Below, piece by piece: positions 7,286 through 15,785 of a stretch of DNA of 44,739 nt. Source of the DNA: Nitrospirota bacterium. Lineage in GTDB: Bacteria > Nitrospirota > Nitrospiria > Nitrospirales > Nitrospiraceae. The stretch lies in assembly GCA_018971525.1 (NCBI GenBank), contig JAGXAR010000026.1:1-44739 (forward strand), read 5' to 3'. The first letter of the stretch is position 1. Every line of letters begins with the position of its first letter. Made by a program: the position numbers and the translations under genes. The notes below the pieces were generated by a model. The model had not been told where the DNA came from, made no database searches, and saw only the letters and a program-made list of their open reading frames with translations.

Positions 7286-7966
7286 TCAACTCCGCTTCGC
7301 GCGAATGTCCCGGGCGCGCGCCTCCAGCGAAACGGCCTCGTCTGCACGCCCTACTTTCCGCAGGACATTGGCCAGGTCCTCCAGCGTCTTCGCGACCTCC
7401 GGATGGGACGGCCCCAGCGCCCGCTCTCGAATCGCCAAGGCTCGACGGTACAGCGGTTCCGCTTTCTCCGGCTGCCCTTGGACCACGCGCAGCTGGGCCA
7501 GATTGACGACACTCAACGCCACATCGGGATGATCGAGGCCCAAGAGTTTCTCTTTGATGGCCAACGCCCGCATCAGCAAGGGCTCCGCCTGGGCATACTG
7601 GCCGTACATGCGATGGAGGACCCCCAGGTTGTTGAGCATGGCTGCAACATCCGGGTGAAATTCGCCATGCACGGCCTGGTAAATCTTCAGCGCCTGCAGA
7701 TAGACCGGTTCCGCCTCCACATACTTCCCTTGGCCGGCATAGACCGCCGCCAGCTGTGAGAGGCTGACCGCCACGCGCCGGTCTTCCAGGCCAAACTCCT
7801 CTGCTTTACGCACCGCCACGAGGAACATTCGTTCCGCATCAGCATAATTGCCTTGTTGCACGGCCTGCTGTCCTGCCGCCATCGCCGACTCCCATGTCTG
7901 CTGCTGGCAGCCGGGCCAGGACAGGAGGAGGAGGCTGAGGGCGAGCCCACAGAGTCTCTTCCTCAT
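7286..7966 (-). CDS. TPR repeat lipoprotein
   Basis: A 226-aa protein: signal peptide with lipobox SWPGC (Cys about residue 20), then four tetratricopeptide repeats of the kinesin-light-chain type with 42-residue spacing. Each carries the A-x-x-L-x-x-x-A pattern (ADAERMFLVAV, VEAEPVYLQAL, AQAEPLLMRAL, EKAEPLYRRAL). These form a protein-binding superhelix on the periplasmic side. Its ATG overlaps the stop of the oxidoreductase gene (ATGA), so the two are co-translated. The partner is unknown. Confidence 0.85.
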   Translation of the reverse strand: MRKRLCGLALSLLLLSWPGCQQQTWESAMAAGQQAVQQGNYADAERMFLVAVRKAEEFGLEDRRVAVSLSQLAAVYAGQGKYVEAEPVYLQALKIYQAVHGEFHPDVAAMLNNLGVLHRMYGQYAQAEPLLMRALAIKEKLLGLDHPDVALSVVNLAQLRVVQGQPEKAEPLYRRALAIRERALGPSHPEVAKTLEDLANVLRKVGRADEAVSLEARARDIRAKRS

Positions 7967-9372
7967 GCGCCCAACCGTTCGACGATGGATTCCGCCGGGT
8001 AGGTCACGATTTCCGCCAGCGTGGGATGGTAATGCGGCATGCGCAAGAGATCGGCTGCGGTCCCATGGTAATACATGACCGCGATCAGTTCATGGATCAG
8101 TTCGCCCGCCTCCGGGCCGACGATCTGCGCGCCAAGGAGTTCGCCGGTCGGCGGCGCACAGAGGAGTTTCACGAAGCCGTACGTGGCGCCGAGACAGAGG
8201 GCCTTCCCATGGTCGGCAAAGGGATAGGAGGCTGTCAAAGAGGGAATTCCATCGGTGCGGCAGACGGCTTCGTTGAGTCCCACGACGGCGACCTGGGGAT
8301 CGGTAAAGACTATCTCGGCATCGAGACGATGGTCGAGTTCTTTCGCCGGGCTGCCGGGATGTGTCGCATTATACGCCGCAATCTCTCCCTGCTGGATGGC
8401 GAGATGCACAATGGGCGTGACATCGTTCACGTCGCCCACGGCATAGATATGTGCTTGCGAGGTGCGCATGGCGCCATCGACCACAATCCGCCCCCCGTCG
8501 ACTGTCACCTCCGCCAGATCAAGGTGAAGGCCTTCGATGTTGGGCTGTCGGCCCAAGGCCTGGAGAATCTCTTGGCCGACGTAGGACCGCTCACGTCCGT
8601 CTTTCACCACCCACACCCTCTTCCCCGTTGCCTCGTGGGTCACGCGCAGCAACTCCACGTCCGTGACGACTTCGATGCCCTCGTCGAGCAATGAGGCTTC
8701 AAGCGCGCGTCCGACGTCTTCGTCCATCTCAGACAGGAGCGTCCGCCCCCGTTGAAGGATCGTGACCCTCGTCCCGAGTCGAGCAAAGAACTGGCCGAGT
8801 TCGAGGGCGACGGCCCCACCGCCCAGGACGATCAAGGAGCCCGGCTGGATGCGGAGATCCAGGATCGTATCGCTCGTGAAATAGCCGGCTTGGGCCAAGC
8901 CGGGAATCGGTACCTCGCTTGGCCTCGACCCTGTGGCCAGGATGAAGGAGCCAGCCGACAAGACGCTGTCTCCGACAGTGATCTCGCGGGGCGACCGAAA
9001 GACCGCCCGCGATTGATAGAGCGTGAACCGCGGGTCGCGAAGCTGTTGAATGCGGTAGTCGGCAAACTCGCGCACCAGCCGATCCTTCCGATCCACGATC
9101 GCCGACAGATCGGCCTGGACCGAAAGCGGGGAGAGTCCGAACTCCTTCGCCCGCCTGATGAGGGCTGCGACTTCGGCAGAGCGCAGGATGGCCTTTGTCG
9201 GCATGCAGCCACGTAAAATACAGAGCCCCCCTAGCGGACCCTGATCCACAATCGCCACGTCGGCGCCGACATCGCGCGCTGTCCGTGCCGCTGCATAACC
9301 CGCCGACCCGCCGCCGATCACGATGACATCATGATGTGTTTTGCGCATCGAAACCTGACTCTGTGATTCCAT
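7963..9372 (-). CDS. FAD-dependent pyridine nucleotide-disulfide oxidoreductase
   Basis: A 469-aa flavoprotein of the dihydrolipoyl dehydrogenase / mercuric reductase class. The FAD motif VIGGGSAG lies at 18-25. The redox disulfide is GGLCILRGCMPTK (Cys51, Cys56), and the NAD(P) motif VLGGGAVALELGQFFARLG lies near 185. The C-terminal HPTLAE supplies the active-site His. The extra Met-Arg and C-x4-C spacing fit family members without a 2-oxoacid complex, and no E1/E2 genes are nearby, so the electron acceptor is uncertain. Start: ATG 9372 (weak GGGAAAG upstream); ATG 9348 eight codons later is a real alternative. It leads the five-gene operon ending with mscS. Confidence 0.88.
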   Translation of the reverse strand: MESQSQVSMRKTHHDVIVIGGGSAGYAAARTARDVGADVAIVDQGPLGGLCILRGCMPTKAILRSAEVAALIRRAKEFGLSPLSVQADLSAIVDRKDRLVREFADYRIQQLRDPRFTLYQSRAVFRSPREITVGDSVLSAGSFILATGSRPSEVPIPGLAQAGYFTSDTILDLRIQPGSLIVLGGGAVALELGQFFARLGTRVTILQRGRTLLSEMDEDVGRALEASLLDEGIEVVTDVELLRVTHEATGKRVWVVKDGRERSYVGQEILQALGRQPNIEGLHLDLAEVTVDGGRIVVDGAMRTSQAHIYAVGDVNDVTPIVHLAIQQGEIAAYNATHPGSPAKELDHRLDAEIVFTDPQVAVVGLNEAVCRTDGIPSLTASYPFADHGKALCLGATYGFVKLLCAPPTGELLGAQIVGPEAGELIHELIAVMYYHGTAADLLRMPHYHPTLAEIVTYPAESIVERLGA

Positions 9373-9418
9373 CGTTCTTTCCCGTTATAGTACGGAGCCA
9401 AGAAGGGAAGGATACACG

Positions 9419-9637
9419 ATGGTGCAGCCTGGTCGCTATCGGCACTATAAGGGGCACGAATATGAGGTGCTGGGGGTGGCCCGGCACTCAGAAACGGAAG
9501 AGGAATATGTGGTCTATCGCGCGCTCTACGGCGACCGCGGGCTATGGATCAGACCTACGGCGATGTTCGAAGAGCTGGTTGTGGTAGAGGGAAGGCACGT
9601 TCCCCGCTTTGAGCCGTTAGAGAAAGGTCCACGTTGA
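9419..9637 (+). CDS. DUF1653 family protein
   Basis: A 72-aa soluble protein matching the DUF1653 family by its pattern: GRYRHYKGHEYEVLGVARHSET, an EEYVVYRALYGDRGLWIRP core and a C-terminal PRFEPL. The fold is a small beta-barrel-like domain of unknown function. The gene is divergent from the oxidoreductase operon (47-bp gap) and its 3' end overlaps the convergent MEKHLA gene by 21 bp. A/G-rich GAAGGGAAGG upstream may serve as ribosome site. Confidence 0.88.
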   Translation: MVQPGRYRHYKGHEYEVLGVARHSETEEEYVVYRALYGDRGLWIRPTAMFEELVVVEGRHVPRFEPLEKGPR

Positions 9638-10081
9638 GAACGTCGCCGCCTGCCCGACCCTCCGTCCCTCTGCATCCACGATATTCCAGATGAGGGCGTT
9701 CTCTACGAGAAAGCGGCGGCCTGTTGACGTGATTCTCACACCTCGATAGGTGTCGAGATAGCCGCGGGTTTTGGCTTGCTCCAACATCCATTCCCGTTCG
9801 GCTCGATTGATTGGTTCGGCGGTGAGCCGGGAGGGCGTCTGCACGAGTTGATCCCAGGTCATCTCCCACAAGTCTAACGCCATCCGGTTTCCATAGTTGA
9901 GTACGGGATCCGTTTCCGCCCCATGCGAGACGACGACGAACGGAGCCTGAAATAGCCGATGGGCCTGGACGTCCGGCTCGTCGATACGCTCGATCAATTC
10001 TCGACCGGTCCAATGCCGATAGCTGCTAAGCAGCCGTTGAGTCCATTCGACGACGACGGGATTGGTCCACATCTGAGTCAT
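9617..10081 (-). CDS. MEKHLA-domain protein
   Basis: A 154-aa protein that is essentially one MEKHLA domain, a PAS-like sensory fold also found at the end of plant HD-ZIP III proteins. Features: LLSSYRHWTGREL, LFQAPFVVVSHGAETDPVLNYGNRMALDLWE and the C-terminal VENALIWNIVDAEGRRVGQAATF strand pair. In bacteria the ligand is not known. The ATG at 10081 has GGGGAG upstream; the frame is open to 10150 but that extension has no family similarity. Convergent overlap with the DUF1653 gene is 21 bp. Confidence 0.85.
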   Translation of the reverse strand: MTQMWTNPVVVEWTQRLLSSYRHWTGRELIERIDEPDVQAHRLFQAPFVVVSHGAETDPVLNYGNRMALDLWEMTWDQLVQTPSRLTAEPINRAEREWMLEQAKTRGYLDTYRGVRITSTGRRFLVENALIWNIVDAEGRRVGQAATFSTWTFL

Positions 10082-10187
10082 CACGCCAGACTCCCCTGGT
10101 GCAGCCGCGTGGAAGGGGTCTCGTACCCGCCGACCAGGCGTTGGTACCACGTCCCCATGCTCAAGGCAAGAATTATGGTGAGCGCAA

Positions 10188-10218
10188 TTGTACAGACGAT
10201 AGGACGACTCTGTATAAT
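10188..10218 (+). promoter_or_regulatory. sigma70-type promoter for leuCD
   Basis: A consensus -10 (TATAAT, 10213-10218) lies 54 bp before the leuC ATG. TTGTAC at 10188-10193 is the best -35 candidate with a 19-bp spacer, a little long. A GAGGAG ribosome site at 10260-10265 follows. Confidence 0.6.
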
Positions 10219-10271
10219 ACGGATCCTCTAGGAGGTACCCTCCGGGAGAGACCGATCATTGAGGAGTAACC

Positions 10272-11675
10272 ATGGCCGCTCAGACCCTGTTCGACAAAAT
10301 CTGGGAGTCCCACGTCGTCCGCGCAGAGCCGGACGGGACGACCCTGCTGTATATCGATCGTCAACTGGTCCACGAAGTGACATCACCGCAGGCGTTTGAA
10401 GGGCTCAAACTCTCGGGCCGCCGCCCTCGACGTCCGGGTGCTACGTTGGCGGTGCCGGATCACAATGTCCCGACCACCGACCGGACCGTGGGCATCGCCG
10501 ATCCCCTCAGCGCGAAACAGATCCAGACGCTGGAGGAGAATTGCCGGGATTTCGGCATCACCCTCTTCGGCATGAACGACATCCGCCAAGGCGTGGTGCA
10601 TGTGATCGGACCGGAACAGGGCTTTACCCTGCCGGGAACGACCATCGTGTGCGGCGATTCGCATACCTCGACGCATGGAGCGTTCGGCGCATTGGCCTTC
10701 GGCATCGGCACGAGCGAAGTGGAGCATGTGCTGGCCACCCAGTGCCTGGTGCAGACACGGCCCAAGACCATGGAGGTCCGCGTCGACGGGGTGCTGTCGA
10801 CGCTCTGTTCGGCGAAGGACGTCATTCTCGCGATCATCGGAAAGATCGGAACAGCCGGCGGAACCGGCTACGTCATCGAGTACACGGGCTCGGCGATTCG
10901 CGCCCTCAGCATGGAGGGGCGCATGACGCTCTGCAACATGTCGATCGAGGCCGGCGCGCGAGCCGGGATGGTCGCACCGGACGAGCACACCATCGCCTAT
11001 ATCAAGGGACGGCCCTTGGCCCCGAAGGGCGCGCTGTTCGAGCAGGCCGTGCAAGCCTGGCAACAGCTCAAAACCGATGCGGACGCCCGATACGATATGA
11101 CCGTCACGATGCGGGCCGAGGACATCGCTCCGCAGGTCAGCTGGGGCACGAGTCCCGGGATGGTGACCGGAATCGATCAACGAGTGCCGGACCCTCGTAC
11201 GATCACCGACGAGAACCAGCGCCAGTCCACGGCGCGGGCCTTGGAATACATGGGCCTCACCCCGAACATGCCCATAACGGATATCAAGATCGATACGGTG
11301 TTCATCGGGTCCTGCACCAATTCACGGATTGAAGACCTCCGCCTTGCGGCGAACCTCGCGAAAGGCAAGAGCGTTGCCACGGGAGTGCGGGCGATGGTGG
11401 TGCCGGGCTCGGGCCTGGTGAAACAGCAGGCCGAACAGGAAGGGCTCGACCGCCTGTTCAAAGAAGCGGGATTCGAATGGCGGGAAGCCGGCTGCAGTAT
11501 GTGCCTGGCGATGAATGCCGACGTGCTTCAGCCCGGAGAGCGCTGCGCCTCGACCAGCAATCGAAATTTTGAAGGGCGCCAGGGGGCCGGCGGCCGCACT
11601 CATCTTGTCTCTCCGGCCATGGCCGTCGCGGCCGCGGTCGAGGGACACTTCGTCGATATCCGAACCTGGAAATAG
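10272..11675 (+). CDS. leuC: 3-isopropylmalate dehydratase, large subunit
   Basis: A 467-aa aconitase-family enzyme that, with LeuD, isomerises 2-isopropylmalate to 3-isopropylmalate in leucine synthesis. The [4Fe-4S] cluster ligands are Cys348 (GSCTNSR), Cys408 and Cys411 (GCSMC), matching the spacing of the well-studied enterobacterial enzyme. Other family blocks are [32 protein letters not shown] (read in parts), MAPDEHT-like and [17 protein letters not shown]. Length is typical. The ATG at 10272 has GAGGAG seven bases upstream. leuD starts 7 bp after the stop, so the subunits are co-expressed from the promoter at 10188-10218. Confidence 0.97.
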   Translation: MAAQTLFDKIWESHVVRAEPDGTTLLYIDRQLVHEVTSPQAFEGLKLSGRRPRRPGATLAVPDHNVPTTDRTVGIADPLSAKQIQTLEENCRDFGITLFGMNDIRQGVVHVIGPEQGFTLPGTTIVCGDSHTSTHGAFGALAFGIGTSEVEHVLATQCLVQTRPKTMEVRVDGVLSTLCSAKDVILAIIGKIGTAGGTGYVIEYTGSAIRALSMEGRMTLCNMSIEAGARAGMVAPDEHTIAYIKGRPLAPKGALFEQAVQAWQQLKTDADARYDMTVTMRAEDIAPQVSWGTSPGMVTGIDQRVPDPRTITDENQRQSTARALEYMGLTPNMPITDIKIDTVFIGSCTNSRIEDLRLAANLAKGKSVATGVRAMVVPGSGLVKQQAEQEGLDRLFKEAGFEWREAGCSMCLAMNADVLQPGERCASTSNRNFEGRQGAGGRTHLVSPAMAVAAAVEGHFVDIRTWK

Positions 11676-11682
11676 AGGACCT

Positions 11683-12306
11683 ATGCAAGCCTTTACCACC
11701 CTGACAGGTCTGGTCGCGCCACTAGATCGCGTCAATGTCGATACCGATCAGATCATCCCGAAGCAATTTCTGAAGACGATCAAGCGGACCGGGCTCCGCG
11801 AAGGATTGTTCTACGATTGGCGCAAGCAAAAGGACGGCTCCCAGGACCCGGCGTTCTTTTTGAATCAACCCCGCTTCCAGGGGGCGACGATTCTCCTGAC
11901 GCGCGATAATTTCGGGTGCGGATCGTCGCGTGAACATGCCCCCTGGGCGCTCCTAGACCAGGGCTTCCGTTGCATCATCGCGTCGAGCTTTGCCGACATC
12001 TTCTACAACAACTGCTTCCAAAACGGCATTCTGCCGGTGGTGTTGAAGGCCGACGTGGTCCTGGCGATGATGAAAGACGTCCTCGCGACGCCCGGGTACC
12101 AACTGACGGTGGACCTCGGGAACCAGACAGTGACCACCCCGGACGGCACCAGCTCTCGCTTCGAGATCGACCCCTTCCGAAAAGACTGTCTGTATCGGGG
12201 TCTCGACGCCATCGGATTGACGTTGCAACACGAGGCAACCATTACCTCATACGAGGCGCGGCGCAAGAGTGAGGCCCCCTGGCTGTTTGTCGATCTTCGC
12301 GCGTGA
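11683..12306 (+). CDS. leuD: 3-isopropylmalate dehydratase, small subunit
   Basis: A 207-aa small subunit of isopropylmalate isomerase. It carries the swivel-domain motifs [16 protein letters not shown] near the start and the [16 protein letters not shown] substrate-recognition loop at about 75-90, followed by [21 protein letters not shown]. The ATG at 11683 has GAGG upstream and starts the conserved MQAFTTLTG. It lies 7 bp behind leuC, in the same transcription unit. Confidence 0.97.
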   Translation: MQAFTTLTGLVAPLDRVNVDTDQIIPKQFLKTIKRTGLREGLFYDWRKQKDGSQDPAFFLNQPRFQGATILLTRDNFGCGSSREHAPWALLDQGFRCIIASSFADIFYNNCFQNGILPVVLKADVVLAMMKDVLATPGYQLTVDLGNQTVTTPDGTSSRFEIDPFRKDCLYRGLDAIGLTLQHEATITSYEARRKSEAPWLFVDLRA

Positions 12307-12329
12307 GATCGTGAGAGAAGGAGAATCCG

Positions 12330-12716
12330 GTGACTTGGTCAACCATCCTGTTCCCCGTCATGTGGCTCTGGCGCCCGAAGCTCTTTCTCACGCTCGTCTT
12401 CCTCCTCGGCGCCGCCTATTTGATCGTCGCATTCAACTACAGCTACTCCGACGGAAACCGGGCCGGCTATATTCAGAAATTTTCCCACAAGGGCTGGCTC
12501 TGCAAGACGCATGAAGGAGAGCTGGCCATGACCACGGTGCCGGGCGTGGCCCCGGTATTGTGGGACTTTTCCGTCTGGGATGAGAAAGTGGCGGCGCAGC
12601 TCTCGCAGGTCATGGGGAAACGGCTGGTCCTGCACTATAAAGAATACCGGTACCTGCCGACGACCTGCTTCGGAGAAACCGCTTACTTCGTCGATCGCGT
12701 CGAGGTGCAGGAGTAA
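12330..12716 (+). CDS. small membrane-anchored protein of unknown function
   Basis: A 128-aa protein with one long N-terminal transmembrane segment (about 12-36) and a soluble beta-rich domain. The domain pattern (YIQKFSHKGWLCKTHEGELAM, then PVLWDFSVWD, then GKRLVLHYKEY) resembles a small conserved family found in Bacteroidota that is sometimes mislabelled 6-phosphogluconate dehydrogenase; that resemblance is from memory. The start is GTG at 12330 with AAGGAGA six bases upstream. It follows leuD by 23 bp and is probably in the same operon, although no link to leucine synthesis is evident. Confidence 0.75.
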   Translation: MTWSTILFPVMWLWRPKLFLTLVFLLGAAYLIVAFNYSYSDGNRAGYIQKFSHKGWLCKTHEGELAMTTVPGVAPVLWDFSVWDEKVAAQLSQVMGKRLVLHYKEYRYLPTTCFGETAYFVDRVEVQE

Positions 12717-12732
12717 CGTTTCTTCGCGGGCC

Positions 12733-13803
12733 TCACAACCACCGTTTCTTTCTGAAGACCAGCAACATTCCCACCCCCACCACGGCCATCACGCCCAAGA
12801 CGGCGGGATAGCCCCACTCCGATCTCAATTCCGGCATGTGATCGAAATTCATGCCGTAAATGCTGGCGATAAAACTCAAGGGCATGAAGATGGTCGTGAT
12901 GACGGTGAGTACGCGCATTACGGCGTTCAGCCGGTAACTGACGCTTGAGAGATAGATATCCAGGCTCGCGGAGACCATTTCGCGAAGCGTTTCGATCGTA
13001 TCGATAATCTGCACCACATGGTCATACACGTCCCGGAAGAAGACCTTGGTGCTTTGCTCCAGAAACGGGCACTCCGACCGGGAAAGATTGTTCATGACAT
13101 CGCGGAGCGGCCACACGGCGCGGCGGAGAAAAAGCAACTGATGTTTGAGCGCATGGATGTCCCGCAGCGTCTCAGGTCTAGGATCCGACACCACGACCTG
13201 CTGGAGGGATTCGATCTTCTCGCCGACCGCTTCCAGCACCGCGAAATACTGATCGACGATGGCGTCCACGAGCGCATAGAGTAGATAGTCGGCCCGGGCG
13301 TGCCGGAGCCGTCCCTTGCCGGCGCGGAGCCGCTCCCTGACCGATTGAAAGACGTCGGTCCCGTTCTCTTGAAAGGACAGCACAAAGTTGCGGCCCAGTA
13401 CAAGGCTTACTTGCTCGACCAGCACGTCCTGACGATTGTTGAGCGATAACATCTTCATCACCACGAAAAAATACGTGTCGTAGTCGTCGAGTTTCGGTCG
13501 CTGATCGGTGTTGGCAATGTCTTCGAGGAGCAAGGGATGGAGCTGGAATTGTTTCCCGAACGATTCCAGAATTTCCATCTTGTGGACCCCCCCGACATCC
13601 ACCCAGGTGACGGACTCATCGGTTGGTGGCGCAAGGACATCGAGCGACACGTCCTTGCGTTCGTCGCAGCGGGTGCCGGCATAGTTGAAGGCCGTGATCG
13701 TGACCTTGTCCGTTTTTTTCTCGCCGATATGGACAAGAGTGCCCGGGGGAAGCCCCGTCTTTCTGGATCGTTTCTGGACCAACTTCATCGGTAGAGACCT
13801 CAT
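12733..13803 (-). CDS. corA: CorA-type magnesium/cobalt transporter
   Basis: A 356-aa inner-membrane channel for Mg2+ (and Co2+). The large N-terminal cytosolic funnel domain shows WVDVGGVHKMEILESFGKQFQLHPLLLEDI and a long alpha-helical stalk. Two C-terminal transmembrane helices carry the signature YGMNF (GMN at 317-319), and the basic tail is FRKKRW. The ATG at 13803 has AGGGGGT upstream and was preferred to the open frame starting at 13836. It converges on the small leu-operon gene with a 16-bp gap and is divergent from the phosphatase gene. Confidence 0.95.
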   Translation of the reverse strand: MRSLPMKLVQKRSRKTGLPPGTLVHIGEKKTDKVTITAFNYAGTRCDERKDVSLDVLAPPTDESVTWVDVGGVHKMEILESFGKQFQLHPLLLEDIANTDQRPKLDDYDTYFFVVMKMLSLNNRQDVLVEQVSLVLGRNFVLSFQENGTDVFQSVRERLRAGKGRLRHARADYLLYALVDAIVDQYFAVLEAVGEKIESLQQVVVSDPRPETLRDIHALKHQLLFLRRAVWPLRDVMNNLSRSECPFLEQSTKVFFRDVYDHVVQIIDTIETLREMVSASLDIYLSSVSYRLNAVMRVLTVITTIFMPLSFIASIYGMNFDHMPELRSEWGYPAVLGVMAVVGVGMLLVFRKKRWL

Positions 13804-13932
13804 AGGACCCCCTGCTTGTACGATGGTTCTCTGCAAGGGTCAAGAGGACCGTGGTCGCCGGTGCAGTCTTTCCTCTTTGCCGATCTCGAAAGAACTGTTA
13901 CTCTTTCTATTCAACTTTGCGAGGCGTGCAAC

Positions 13933-14748
13933 ATGGAACAAGAATTGGCAACGTTGGTTGAAACGGTCTTGAAGGCCGGTGCGAGGGTACGTGAATTGGT
14001 CAGGGATGGATTCGAGGTGCAGACAAAGTCGGACCGTTCGCCGGTCACCACCGTGGACCACGAGGTCAACCGCATCCTGCATGAAATGCAGCGCCGGGAG
14101 TTTCCACAGGATGGATGGCTCTCGGAAGAGTCCCCCGACGATCCGGCTCGACTCACTCACGCGCGGGTTTGGATTGTGGATCCCATCGACGGGACAAATG
14201 CCCTGGTGAACCGGATGCCGGAGTTCTGCATCTCCGCCGCGTTGGTCGAACGAAGCGTACCGGTCGTTGCCGCGATCCTCAATCCCTCGACCGACGAACT
14301 CTTCACTGCAGTGCGCGGCGGCGGACTATTCGTGAACGGCGCACGCGCCACCCTCTCGCCCCCTCGCGAATTCAATTCCGTCATCATGGTCAGCGGGAGG
14401 GATTTCCGGAATGACCTATGGTCGACGCTCACCGAGACGACTCGATGCCGCCCCATCTACTCCATCGCCAACGCACTGGCCCTGGTGGCTGCCGGTCGCG
14501 TCCAGGCCGCCATCACCATCGAACCGATGAATGAATGGGACCTCGCGGCCGGAGTCCTGCTCATCGAAGAAAGTGGCGGCGCCACCAGCGACGCGAACGG
14601 GAAACCCTTCGTCTTCAATCAGCCGACACCAAGGTTTCGTGGCGTCATCGCTGTGGCCTCCACAGCCGGCAAGGACCTGCGGGCCAAGCTCCGGACCCAC
14701 GCCGAACAGGCCGGCTCGCAACCAGAGAGAAAGCGAGCTGCTCCATGA
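13933..14748 (+). CDS. inositol monophosphatase-family phosphatase
   Basis: A 271-aa Mg2+-dependent, Li+-sensitive-type phosphatase. Metal-binding motifs: SEE at 64-66, WIVDPIDGTNA with Asp83, Asp86, Gly87 and Thr88, and the C-terminal EWDLAAGVLLIEESGG. The family includes inositol-1-phosphatase, CysQ (3'-phosphoadenosine 5'-phosphate phosphatase) and histidinol-phosphatase; the GWLSEE region suggests CysQ-like, but substrate cannot be settled here. The ATG at 13933 begins the expected helix. The frame extends to 13816 without family similarity. Its TGA overlaps the next ATG (ATGA). Confidence 0.88.
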   Translation: MEQELATLVETVLKAGARVRELVRDGFEVQTKSDRSPVTTVDHEVNRILHEMQRREFPQDGWLSEESPDDPARLTHARVWIVDPIDGTNALVNRMPEFCISAALVERSVPVVAAILNPSTDELFTAVRGGGLFVNGARATLSPPREFNSVIMVSGRDFRNDLWSTLTETTRCRPIYSIANALALVAAGRVQAAITIEPMNEWDLAAGVLLIEESGGATSDANGKPFVFNQPTPRFRGVIAVASTAGKDLRAKLRTHAEQAGSQPERKRAAP

Positions 14749-15608
14749 CCCTCGCTCTGTTAGGAACCGGTCTGTTGGGTCGCGCCATCGCCGAACGACT
14801 CCAGTCGGTCGGTCACAGCGTCACAGTCTATAACCGGACCACGTCAAAGGCGCTTCCCCTCCAGGCCTGCGGCATCACTGTGGTCACGCGACCGGAGCAG
14901 GCGATAGCCCAAACCGACTGCGTGGTGCTGATGCTGGCCGATGCGGCGGCGATCCGTGCCGTCCTGCTGACACCGGCTTCGTTGGCGGTCCTCCGGGGAA
15001 AAACTGTGATCCAGATGGGGACCATCGCGCAGGAAGAGAGCCTGGCCCTGCAGGCCGAGATCGAACGAGTCGGCGGATCGTACTGCGAGGCGCCGGTGCT
15101 GGGAAGTCTTGCTGAGGCACAAACCGGAACACTCTTCGTCATGGTCGGCGGGACCGAGGGCCAGTTTGTCCAGTGGAATCCGCTGTTCCGTTCGCTGAGT
15201 CGGGAGCCGCGTCTGATCGGTTCTGTCGGGAAAGCCGCGTCCCTGAAGCTTGCGCTCAATCAATTGATTGCTGCGGAAATATCCGCATTCGCCCTGAGCC
15301 TAGGATTGGTGCAGCGGGCGGGTGTTCCCGTAGACACCTTCATGGCGATCTTGCGGGAGAGCGCCTTGTTCGCTCCGGCGTTCGAGAAAAAACTGCCGCG
15401 ACTCCTGACGCGGGACTACCAGCACCCGAACTTCTCCACACGCCATCTCTTGAAGGACGTGGAGCTCTTCCTGAAGGAAGCCTCCGGTTACGAACTGACG
15501 ACGAGTAGTCTGGAAGGAATCAGGCCAGTACTGGAGCGGACCATTGCGCAGGGGCTAGGCGAAGCCGATTATTCGGCCATCTTCGAGGTCGTCAACCCGA
15601 CTCCATAG
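14745..15608 (+). CDS. NAD(P)-dependent 6PGDH/beta-hydroxyacid dehydrogenase-like protein
   Basis: A 287-aa member of the 3-hydroxyisobutyrate dehydrogenase / glyoxylate-succinic semialdehyde reductase class. The N-terminal Rossmann motif is GTGLLGRAIAERL, followed by TVYNRT that favours NADP. The central APVLGSLAEAQTGTLFVMVGG is the substrate loop. Lys of GKAASLKLALNQ is the catalytic lysine. The all-helical C-terminal domain is complete. Translation is coupled to the upstream phosphatase by a four-base overlap. The oxidised substrate is unknown. Confidence 0.88.
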   Translation: MTLALLGTGLLGRAIAERLQSVGHSVTVYNRTTSKALPLQACGITVVTRPEQAIAQTDCVVLMLADAAAIRAVLLTPASLAVLRGKTVIQMGTIAQEESLALQAEIERVGGSYCEAPVLGSLAEAQTGTLFVMVGGTEGQFVQWNPLFRSLSREPRLIGSVGKAASLKLALNQLIAAEISAFALSLGLVQRAGVPVDTFMAILRESALFAPAFEKKLPRLLTRDYQHPNFSTRHLLKDVELFLKEASGYELTTSSLEGIRPVLERTIAQGLGEADYSAIFEVVNPTP

Positions 15609-15651
15609 CCTCACCATCCCCTGCCCCCAAGCTTGTGACAGATTCGCGCGT

Positions 15652-15710
15652 TTGACAGGCTCGCCTTCGTTTTTGATATTCGTTGTGAACGACGAAAATA
15701 TATTTATACT
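15652..15710 (+). promoter_or_regulatory. promoter region of the secretion ATPase gene
   Basis: Two overlapping candidates: TTGACA (15652-15657) with GATATT (15675-15680) at 17 bp, and TTGTGA (15683-15688) with TATACT (15705-15710) at 16 bp. The first has a perfect -35, the second a better -10. The local AT-rich stretch just upstream of 15786 supports a promoter here. Confidence 0.5.
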
Positions 15711-15785
15711 GACAGTTGTGACGACCGGCCGGTGGTGCACTGGAACGGACATCGTCCTCCTTCCAGGACCCGCGAAATAGGAACC

